DNA from: Acheta domesticus
Lineage: Eukaryota > Arthropoda > Insecta > Orthoptera > Gryllidae
NCBI GenBank assembly: GCA_031308135.1
Contig: JAHLJT010000631.1
Span: 30,152,271-30,216,270, forward strand
Direction of reading: 5' to 3'
Length of the DNA: 64,000 nucleotides
In this document: in pieces, positions 56,042 through 64,000 of the stretch
Position numbering within the stretch: position 1 is the stretch's first letter
How the letters are laid out: the number at the start of each line of letters is the position of its first letter
Translations under genes and position numbers: made by a program
Notes under the pieces: generated by a model
Told to the model about the DNA's origin: nothing
Databases searched by the model: none
Seen by the model: the letters and a program-made list of their open reading frames with translations, nothing else

Positions 56042-56653
56042 CAGGGATGCGACATCCATTTCGGTGTTTTAATATCATCGATGTTTTTGTAGGAACTTCA
56101 ATGTATTAAAACCGATGTTTTAAACATCGATGTATTAACACCGATGTTTTTTAATATCGAACATCGATGTTTTTTAACATCGATGTTTTGTGATGTATGT
56201 TTTTTTCTTTTCCGGTGTTTTGTTTCTGAAAGAAAAAATTCCATGACCACATAACTGTAAAAGTTAAAATATGAAATAATAACTGATGGTAGCTCTGTTA
56301 TTCATATGTTGGTACTAAACGAACGCTGTTCGTACTACTTTCATCGAACAACGACCAAACACTCTCGCCCGAAACGACCTCCATGCCCTGATATTTTCTC
56401 TGCCTTCATATACATTTCGCACATTGAGAAGTTGTCAACAAATTCGCTGTGGGCGTAGGGTCTGCTCTTTTTTCTCGTACTTTTATTCGGCGAGTTGATA
56501 AACACGAACATCCTCAAATTAAATTTTAATGCCCACGAATATAATGTTAGAGGTTACTAATCCAGTCTAAAAACATCGATGTAGAAAAGCATCGATGAAT
56601 TTTAGGCAATATATTTTTAACATTGATGTTTTGTTATTGATGTTGCATCACCA
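56042..56653. mobile_element. hAT-like element with perfect 8-bp target-site duplication
   Basis: The ends are cagggatgcgacatcc (left) and, from the other strand, tggtgatgcaacatca (right). Both are flanked by the identical 8-mer atccaaac (56034-56041 and 56654-56661). The interior near each end is filled with palindromic aacatcgatgtt-type units (56054-56192 and 56570-56640). No coding capacity, so non-autonomous. Confidence 0.92.
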
Positions 56654-56689
56654 ATCCAAACCATATAAATAAAATGTATTAACCACGTA

Positions 56690-57440
56690 GAATACTCCCC
56701 CTTCCCACTACCTTCCCTGTCCTGCCACCCCTCTCGTTTCCCTGGATCACCCGACTCCCTCGTGACCTTCAGCCCTCCCTCCCGCGCCCTGGAGCACCGC
56801 TGAAGAGAGGCCGCCCGGTGCCTCTCAACAAAGGGCTCTCGAGGCGCGAGATGGATGCCCACGCGATACGCTCCCTCCCCTCCCCTCACCCCTCCACCGT
56901 GTCACCGCCACCGCTCCTCTGGCGTTATCGGGATGTCACCCCCTGACGCGCCCGCCCCTCCCCTCCCCACTCCGCCGGCCCCTCTCCACCACGCCGAACC
57001 CTCCCCTCCCTGACGGCCCCTCCCCTCCCCGCCGGCTCCACCCCTCCCCATCGGCCCCTCCCCTCCACACCGGCCCCTCCCCCCACCGGCCCCTCCCCTC
57101 CTCGCCTGCCCCCCCACCCACGACCCCGCCCGTCCCCCAACCCCGCCCTACCCGCCACTCCCCAACCCCGCCCTCCCGTCCCGCCCCGCCTCGCCCTGCC
57201 CCGCCTTGCTCCGCCTCGCCCTGCCCCGCCCCACTCCACCGTCCCCGTCCTGCCCGCCCACCTCCCCGCCCCGCCCCACGGCTTCCCGAGTGACGGCGGG
57301 CCAACTTGCCCGTCGGGGGCGATGGACGTGAATGCAAAGCCGCGATTACGGCGCCGCTCACGGGGCGGCCGCAAACCATCAAGGGGCCGAAGATCGCGTT
57401 TGCCTTTGGGCTGCTTTCGCGTGCGGAAGAGAACTCCCGC
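56690..57440. other. GC-rich pyrimidine-biased island
   Basis: C-rich runs of cccctcccctcc and ccccgccccgcc on the plus strand, then a CpG-rich 57280-57440 segment. Minus-strand frames of 148-173 codons are Gly/Arg repeats due to composition. Possible CpG island. Confidence 0.5.
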
Positions 57441-58067
57441 CTCCATTACATTTAAATTTGCGTACCGTGCGAGAACTCTCGCATGCTACACCCTTCCCTC
57501 TTTCTTATTTTTCCACTTCTATATTAAACCTGTAATATATTTTTCTTCAAGACTCTCTTATCCTCCGTCACTTGTTCCTTACGTCATCATGTAATTGATA
57601 ACAATATAATACACTCTTGTCAATACAAACTATTCTTATTTAAATTTATTATAGAGCAAAGAGGTTCACCCGTGTAATTCAATAGCATAGAATATAAAGT
57701 ATTTAGTATTTTCACCTACAGTTGCACATTCTACAGGCTCTGAACAGGTGGGATAGAATCGAGAAGCGCCGAACCAGCCACAATATAATACAATGGTCAA
57801 GAAGATCTCATCCTGTAGATTACGGTGTGAGGAAGTTTTTCGTTTAGGAGTTATACGATATAGATTCAAAAATCTTCACGTGCATTGCGGGTTGTATTTT
57901 TCATGAATATTTAGATGCGTTTTTTTTAAAACAAATCCTTCATAGTATTAATGTCAACGTGCAATTCATCACGTCTCCGTGAAATTCTCTTTCTTTAGAG
58001 ACCTCATTTATAAAGATTGGTTGCGTGTGAGATCCGCAAAGGCAAGGTATGCTACTGAAATAATATA
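57441..58067. other. No gene recognised
   Basis: AT-rich with short frames only. Confidence 0.5.
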
Positions 58068-58700
58068 GGAGATAAACATACAATTCCACGGACACCTCAA
58101 AACCAAACAGTAAAATATCTTGGGCTGAATTTCGACACAAGTCTCAACTGGAAAACACCTACAACACTAAAACAACAAACAAAAATAAAAATTGCTGAAC
58201 TAAAATCCCTCATCATTTCAGAAGCTTTCTATCCTTAACAAGTGACGTTACACTTAATAACTCAATAGTCAGAACCTTAATACTGGGCCAACGCATTTAT
58301 CTCCACCATCAATAAACTTCAAATTGTGCAAAATAGATTTCTCACATTAGCAACACATACCCCATAGTTCATTTCAAACGCCCGGTTTTCATAAAGAACT
58401 AAACATATCACCGATCATCAAACATATCGCCCACCTTTCGAACAATTTTTACTCTAACCTAAATACAAGAAGCCAAGCAGTCCACTACAACCTGGCCTCA
58501 TTAAATGACCTCCCAAGTAGAATTAAAATCAGATTCCCTCACGAAGCTTTCTTACAAATGTTTTCCATTAATTGTTCAAAGAAGGGGCTCTTGTAGTTTT
58601 CTAACCGCGAACTATGTTGTTAAGTGTTAAGTTTAGTATAAGTTAATATGTAAGCCATCGCAACAGATGATAGAGTACTTCGTTACTAAACTGTATAATT
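58068..58700 (+). pseudogene. Jockey LINE, decayed 3' fragment
   Basis: The plus-strand translation starts with TVKYLGLNFDTSLNWKT, matching the post-palm region of the intact Jockey copy at 40589-45135 (which reads IKYLGLNFDTRLNWKS). Further blocks match its C-terminal region but with several stops and frame changes (NSIVRTLILG, then a segment near 58380-58560). The same family as the intact copy, but older. Confidence 0.8.
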
Positions 58701-58791
58701 ATCAAACATCAATTAATACATTTATTTATAAAGAGCAAGAGACGTCAAAGACAGCAGAACTTCCCTGTCTTCTACATTTATAGCTTGTACA

Positions 58792-59066
58792 AGTAGCGGA
58801 TCCAAGGGGGCATGGAGGTCATGGTCCTCCCAAAAAGACAAGGGTTTTCGTTTGTTACCTTCATTTATAAGGCACAATTGATTTAAATATTTATTTATAT
58901 CAAATTATGTAAACAATAATATTGTATATTATCATGAATACACGACAAAATAATATACATTATAATAAAGAGGCTTGTTATTTAACAAAATTCTATGATG
59001 CGTCCCCCCCACACACCCACGCACACACACACACACACACAAGGGATTGGCTGGATTCGCCCCTGG
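58792..59066. mobile_element. hAT MITE with perfect 8-bp target-site duplication
   Basis: The ends agtagcggatccaag (left) and, from the other strand, ccaggggcgaatccagcc (right) are inverted repeats. Identical 8-mers cttgtaca flank it at 58784-58791 and 59067-59074. It contains a (CA)n tract at 59016-59041. Non-coding, 275 bp. Confidence 0.92.
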
Positions 59067-59074
59067 CTTGTACA

Positions 59075-60500
59075 TGATTTATTTTCCTGGGATTGACTTT
59101 TTCACTCACCAAGTCGAGAAGACTTACCAAGTTAAGAAGACTACACCAAGTCGAGAAGATTATTGAAAGAATGTTTTTTTTGTTGGCTATATTTGGCCAG
59201 AGAATAGATCGCGGACAATTTTCAAGTGCTTTTCAAGTGCTCACTTTTGCCGCCGTTTACTTGCAAATTTCTATCCCCTTCCTCAACTTTCCTGTTTCAG
59301 TAACAGCACTGTACGGGAACTGTACTTCACAAGATGTCACCGATTGAAGTTCCACGTGTTTAATCCATGATATTTGAGATGTCTCCAATTTCTGCTGATT
59401 TTACATTGTTCAATGAGTGTATTTCTGTTCGTAGGTTTTAAGTTAGTTTCGTTTCATAAGCTAATTAAATTTGATTTAAAATTTTTCTCCGCAATGCCAA
59501 TGAAGATGGGATAATATGTTCTATAAAACTTTGTGGTTGATGTCTCTTGAATCTTTACTAATAATTTATATCTTTTTCAGGTAAGTTGGAGAAACAACCC
59601 TTTTTAAACCATTCGACAACAATATGGTGAGTTTCACATTACTACATTTTTAACTCACGGTGCTACGACAGCACGTACTTCTATTTTCTCGTAGCTCTAA
59701 CTCCAAGAAAATGTGCAAAGATAAAAATCTGCAAGGCTTGCTAATATATTTTACATGCTTACATGCATTTTTTTTAATAACAAATTGTACTTCCTGCTAA
59801 TAATTGAGCAAATTAATTTACTAAATTATCGTAAAAACATTTATTATACGGCATGTTTTAAAAACCGTTAACGTACCAGTCCACAGAAGGTACATTTCCA
59901 ATAACTCTGCAATACTTCATAGGCATTTATATTCTCTACAGTATAAAATAATATTTTCTGCGTTTCTGTTCGCAGATAAAACCGGTAATTTTCATGATTT
60001 AATTCATAAATGTAATGCAATTTTACAAAAACAAACAATAATTGCACGGGAACAAAATGTCATTTGAAAACAATCTGGTTAATTAATGTTTCTACGCTAG
60101 ACTAGAGGGTACGGCACGGTGGCAGGAGGTAACTATATTATCTGCATCAGGTGCAAATAATGAGTCTCTGTAATTGATAGACCGAGTGGCAATATCTATT
60201 TTCCATCACAGATACCTGATGAAACCCAACAAAATCATTGGAAGGGTTGAGTTTACTTATCGATTCCATATTCGAGATTTTTCTATAATGAAATGTGCGA
60301 TATACATACCATAACTGAACAATCTATTACTAATGTATTCTTGAGGAACTGCTAATCTCATGAACATATGTAACTTACAAACCTTTTTCGAATTAAATGT
60401 ATTTATGTGTTCATACGCCTTCATTCATACATCAGTACTACCAAACTATGCGTATTTTGGAGCACGCATTACATGCATCTTGTATACAGGATGAATCACA
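59075..60500. other. No gene beyond the splice-like motif at 59.58 kb
   Basis: AT-rich DNA. An 84-codon frame at 59093-59347 with a short aagtcgagaag-type direct repeat near 59112-59160 was not recognised. Confidence 0.45.
59561..59632 (+). promoter_or_regulatory. Candidate recursive-splicing ratchet point with downstream donor
   Basis: A polypyrimidine acceptor (atatctttttcag, AG at 59579-59580) is fused directly to a consensus donor (gtaagt, 59581-59586). This is the juxtaposed 3'/5' splice-site form known from Drosophila long introns. A second good donor, g|gtgagt, follows 46 bases later (59627). Alternatively this is an ordinary 46-nt 5' UTR exon at 59581-59626 ending in ATG just before the donor (aacaatATG|gtgagt). 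Either reading puts a transcript on the plus strand. This is motif evidence only. Confidence 0.4.
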
Positions 60501-60503
60501 TAA

Positions 60504-60549
60504 CTTTAGCCAACGCCATCTACACTTGTGTAGATGGCGTTGCTTTAGC
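60504..60549. repeat. Perfect 32-bp palindrome between 7-bp direct repeats
   Basis: caacgccatctacac and gtgtagatggcgttg are perfect 15-bp arms separated by tt (60511-60542). The palindrome is bordered on both sides by the direct repeat ctttagc (60504-60510 and 60543-60549). Function unknown. Confidence 0.9.
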
Positions 60550-60677
60550 ATCAATGTATATAGCTTCATATTCTTACCGAATGTCAAGAAGTTTCACTTA
60601 GATATGCACGGAAGCAACGGACAAGAATATGCAAAATCATAGAAATCCGCTCCCTACTTGTAACTCTTCGAGCTCAG

Positions 60678-60790
60678 TTAGGCCGGCAACAGACTACACC
60701 GAGGAATGTGTTTCCAGAAGTGTGCGACGAGAAATGTGGAAAATCGAAACAAGGGACACTTATGGACCCCCACACACTTGAAAGAGTTTT
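60678..60790 (+). pseudogene. Possible piggyBac-like C-terminal fragment (inverted relative to 61.5 kb)
   Basis: Shares the block ggcaacagactacaccgagg, then aatg.gttnc.agaa and aaatgtggaaa with the minus strand of 61480-61600. The translation gives NRLHRGM followed by a cysteine pair. Too short and decayed for a firm call. Confidence 0.3.
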
Positions 60791-61343
60791 CTCGTTCGCC
60801 TCTGTGCGTAGAACTGAGTGAGGTTATAATATTTAGCAGTAAAAGATGCGATGAACCACCAGTTTTTTAATTGTTTTCATGAATTTTCTCTTAAAACGGA
60901 AATGAACAAGAAACAACTTGTATGGAAGATATTCTTAATTGCATGAAACCCTCTCATAAGGAGTAAAATAAAAATTAATATTTGAAGCAAGAAACTCGAA
61001 GGGGTATTTTGAAACAATTGAATTAATTCATTACTTGTTTCAATTTGTATTTAATTTTGAAATTTGTATTTTGTATTTAATTTATTTATGAATGAATTTA
61101 TTAATTGTGAATTTTATTATAAATTATTTGACCATTCACCATTTATTCATAATTCAACCACAAAATGTAGTAAACGAGATCATGGAAGAGATTACAGAGC
61201 TCAAGAAAATTTGTTGATTTATTTCTCCCTTATACGTAACATAATTTCCTGTTGTTGTTTTTTTTTTCATTAAATAATGAGTTATATGCAATGCATATAG
61301 TGTATTTCTCTTTCATCAATTCGTACTCGTTTATAGTTTACGA
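60791..61343. other. No gene recognised
   Basis: AT-rich spacer between the two inverted related segments. It may be part of the same decayed element. Confidence 0.4.
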
Positions 61344-61379
61344 TTATGGTAACAAAACAAGGATTTCACGGGTTAAAAT

Positions 61380-61610
61380 TACACAAGAGCATTTAATAAA
61401 ACAATAAATAGGACTCGCAGCTGATCTCATAGCTAAAACTGCTGCCACCACTTTCGGCATGTGGCACATAAAGGCATTTCGAGACATCGAATAACCTATT
61501 TCTAGTGTGTGGATGCAGCCTCGCCGACCTCTTTCCACATTTCTTGCAACGCATTCCTCGGTGTAGTCTGTTGCGGGCCTTACCCCTGATGTCGCATTCA
61601 GAGCGCTGGG
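61380..61610 (-). pseudogene. Possible piggyBac-like transposase C-terminus
   Basis: The minus-strand frame (78 codons, 61629-61393) reads ARNRLHRGMRCKKCGKRSAR and, further on, SKCLYVPHAES. A CxxCGKR start followed by a C-x-x-PH motif resembles the zinc-binding tail of piggyBac-family transposases. It ends at a stop after YLLFY. The related inverted piece at 60678 supports a repeated element. No TTAA-flanked ends were found. Confidence 0.35.
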
Positions 61611-61679
61611 ACCTTTCCAAGAGGACCACCCCGTCACTGAAGCACAGTGACGGTTCAATCGAAACCTTCCCCTCGGTTC

Positions 61680-62060
61680 CAAGTCTGCTCCAAGCACTTC
61701 CGCCGACTTCTTCTCGGACCGATCCGATCCGATCCGATCCGATGCGATCTCGCCTCGGGAATCCCGTGTTCGTTGCGGGCGTTTTCGCCTCCGCGGCGAC
61801 GTCCGCCCGCCTGCCCGCCGCCCTTATCGCCCGCGGTCCAGCGGGCCGCCCGCGGAAAGGCGGGCGGCGGGCCAGGCGTTAAGTCCGACGCGGCTGATAA
61901 GAGGCCGCTGCAGATACGCCGCTTATCTCAGGCGCGCCGAGCGCCCGCGGCCAGCGGCTGGCGCTGGGCTGGCCAGCAGCAGCACCTCGCCGCGGAAGTG
62001 GCCGACCGGGCCCGACGGCATCGCTTGGATTTCCATGGAACGCCTCAGCAACGCACAGCA
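61680..62060. other. GC-rich, CpG-rich island with (GATCC)n
   Basis: Starts with about six gatcc/gatcc-like units (61719-61750) and continues as CpG-dense sequence. Frames of 125-155 codons are compositional. Candidate CpG island. Confidence 0.5.
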
Positions 62061-62073
62061 AAGAGTTGGGCGG

Positions 62074-62170
62074 CGGTTTTCAAACTTTTTTTGTCCATGG
62101 CTCCCGTGACCTGAACGAACCGCGACTCCCCTGGTAACAATATGTTTTAAATATAAGGTTTAATATAGGG
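62074..62170 (+). mobile_element. Fragment of the hAT-like element family of 38909-39721
   Basis: ggttttcaaactttttttgt, then ccatggctccc, gtgacc and ccctggtaacaa match the left end of the 38.9-kb element. The terminal cag is lost and the copy fades out after about 100 bp. Confidence 0.75.
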
Positions 62171-63180
62171 ACTTGACTATCCAGCAGTTTCAGTCGCGGA
62201 TATCGACAGGTTGGAAGCAAACAGATTTTATTAGAAACACGCTTCGAAGCAAACAGATTTTATTGTTTCTATAGACTGTGTTTGCACCTCAGAAGTTGAA
62301 GAGACGACGTATTTTCAAAACGCAAAAACATATAAAACCCATTTTTCTTCCTTTTCTGATGGGATTACTCTCCCGCCGATATTTTCATTAACTGTGAAAT
62401 ATTGTATTATACCGTACTGTTATAAATTTAATATCTGGATGTAAGATATTATTTTAAAATAATGACTGAAGGTCGTTAATGTTGCACAAATATTGACGGT
62501 TGGACATCTCACGGTAGCATCAAAGCTATTTCCGCGAATGACTGGAACACCGTAACGTTAGCTGAAACAATCCTTCAATTGCGCAGTCCCCAATACTTTG
62601 ATAGACAGCTGAGCCCCCCCCCCCTTCAATCGTTTGTCGCCGCTAAGGGCAACTTGTAATGACCCACACCCTGTGTCGTTCGATGTAGTGCTGCAATGCG
62701 TTGAATATCGGTCTCAACCCTTAAGCACGACTGCCCCTCACACGCACAGTGTGCCAATAGCGTAGCAGTTGTTGATTGTTTACTTATTTTTTTATAAATT
62801 TGATTTAACGACAAAAATGTCAAGAACACTATACCACGTATCGGGGAGAAGTGAATTCTGTGCACCGAGTAATTGATTGTTGTATGCACTGTAGTCTCTT
62901 GCGGAGGATTCGGGAGACACGCCCCGCCCCCCCATATTTGCACGTACATCAGTAGTTTTATTCTCATTTCTTTTGCTATTCCAGACTTTCAGTATAGCAC
63001 AATTATGTTATATGTTATGTATTACACGTGTGGAAAATCGATAATATGATTACTACAAAAATGTTTTAATCTTATTATTCAAACATTCGTGGGAAAGGAA
63101 TATTATGAAGATGCCCTAGAACTGGCGAATGGAGAAATACTTTCGCTTTTCTTTCTGTCACTACTGCTCTAACAGTGGCC
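62171..63180. other. No gene recognised
   Basis: AT-rich with frames of up to 113 codons (minus strand, 62626-62967), none recognised. Confidence 0.5.
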
Positions 63181-63184
63181 ACCT

Positions 63185-63665
63185 CCACCGTCTCTGATGT
63201 CACTGCAGTGCCTCTGACTGGGAGGTCCTAGGTTAGAATACTGACAGTGGCAGTGGCAGTGGAATTCAGAACTGGCTTGATAGCTAGTTCGAAATCAGTT
63301 GCTGTCTGGAGTTCTAGCGGCCGGCTTCTCTGATCGATAGTCTTCCGATCAACACCAGGCGAATGCCGGAGCTGTACCCTGACAAATGGACCTTGGGCGG
63401 CGCGCGGCTTTTCTTCCTCTTCCTTGTCCTATCTTCACCCCTTACACACACATACACACACACACACACTTATACTAACATGCACTACACTACCTCTTGT
63501 GCCGGGAGACCAGTCGGAAGCTTCGAGCTTGTCCGGGCTAGGGCGGTGCCTTACTGATGGAGATACCTAGTTATGGAAAATCCCGCTTGACGACGGGAAG
63601 ATCGGCGCCTGATCTCACCATCCAGCGGGGGAGCACCGTTATCTCAAAACGAAAAAAAAAAAAAA
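63185..63665 (+). mobile_element. tRNA-derived SINE with poly(A) tail
   Basis: The 5' part folds like a tRNA: an anticodon-type stem-loop at 63210-63226 (gcctc / gaggt with a 7-nt loop) is followed by a B-box-like ggttagaatac at 63231-63241. The body contains gacagtggcagtggcagtgg, the ctagcggccgg block, a (CA)n tract and ggcgcctgatctcaccatcc. It ends in a 14-base poly(A) at 63652-63665. A reversed, 5'-truncated relative lies at 25345-25722. It has no coding role and would depend on LINE machinery to move. Confidence 0.82.
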
Positions 63666-63861
63666 CACGCACTATACTTACGGGACTAATTATCTAAGCA
63701 GTTGATAGTCGCGGAATTATCAATCAATATATTTCCGTCGTTTTCGTTTACTGCTATAGCGTCGTGATGAAGAGATAAGACATGTTCTCGTAGTGTATGT
63801 ACATTTGTTTACACATTACACTTGGAAGGCTAATGTCGAAGTACAGAACTTCTGATCCGTA

Positions 63862-64000
63862 CAGTCGACTCCGGTTTAAGCGAACCCGAGGTTATAGTGA
63901 ACGTAAGTCATGAGTCCCGTTTCACGTACATTACAAATATGCATAACAAGATTCGATTGTAGTGAACCTGAACCTCGGCTGTAGTGAACGTAGGAAATAC
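63862..64000. mobile_element. pogo/Tigger-type element, copy 2 (runs off the window)
   Basis: After TA at 63860-63861 comes cagtcgactccggttt. The sequence that follows matches the reverse complement of the right half of the element at 50954-51527: agtgaac repeats, cccgtttcac.tacattacaa and gaacctcggc. The other end lies beyond the window. Confidence 0.88.

Noticed and set aside
56925..57446. Gly/Arg-rich minus-strand frames of 148 and 173 codons
   Set aside because: Overlapping frames over ccccgcccc-type sequence, compositional.

Overview
The window looks like nuclear DNA from an arthropod, most likely an insect. It has an AT-rich background with long gene-poor stretches, punctuated by GC-rich, CpG-containing, strand-biased simple-sequence islands. 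It is dense in non-LTR retrotransposons (Jockey, CR1/Jockey-like, a Dong/R4-like type, and a type ending in (ATG)n), hAT, Mutator, pogo/Tigger and Tc1/mariner elements, fold-back MITEs and tRNA-derived SINEs. There is no operon layout, ribosome binding site or CRISPR array. I cannot name the species, and I found no host protein-coding gene that I can defend. Every convincing coding stretch belongs to a mobile element.

Layout. 0-6 kb: an 18-bp minisatellite, a palindromic MITE, a hAT terminus, a possible piggyBac relic and piggyBac-like hairpin repeats. 6.4-8.1 kb: two 5'-truncated copies of an R2/R4/Dong-type retrotransposon (zinc knuckle plus restriction-like endonuclease), each bracketed by (AAT)n; a third truncated copy lies at 29.5 kb. 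11.1-11.9 kb: a GC-rich island with a CTCGCTTA-type array. 14.8-16.1 kb: a hAT MITE inside a tRNA-like SINE, then a fold-back element. 18.0-23.4 kb: a decayed CR1/Jockey-type LINE on the minus strand, split by a nearly intact Mutator-like transposon with a 555-codon transposase. 24.4-30.7 kb: G-rich and purine-rich tandem DNA, a SINE and MITEs. 33.5-34.7 kb: a LINE whose two pieces face each other as in twin priming, then a Tc1/mariner MITE. 38.9-39.7 kb: a hAT element. 40.4-45.9 kb: a pogo/Tigger-like element carrying a full-length Jockey LINE with a perfect 12-bp target-site duplication, ORF1 intact and ORF2 with one frameshift. 47.3-49.8 kb: a GC-rich domain with a 20-bp satellite. 50-51.5 kb: a direct duplication and a pogo-like MITE. 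53-57.4 kb: pyrimidine-rich DNA, a second palindromic MITE, an (AAT)n/(ATT)n palindrome and a hAT element. 58-59.1 kb: a Jockey fragment and a hAT MITE. 59.6 kb: a sequence matching a recursive-splicing ratchet point. 60.5-64 kb: a perfect palindrome, possible piggyBac pieces in inverted orientation, a hAT fragment, a SINE with poly(A), and a pogo-like element running off the end.

How it fits together. The region is a layered record of transposition. Target-site duplications order several events: Jockey after Tigger, Mutator after the LINE, hAT after the SINE. With no host exons and a candidate ratchet point at 59.58 kb on the plus strand, the window is either intergenic or the inside of a very long intron. 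The second reading is an inference. No new multi-gene system was found.
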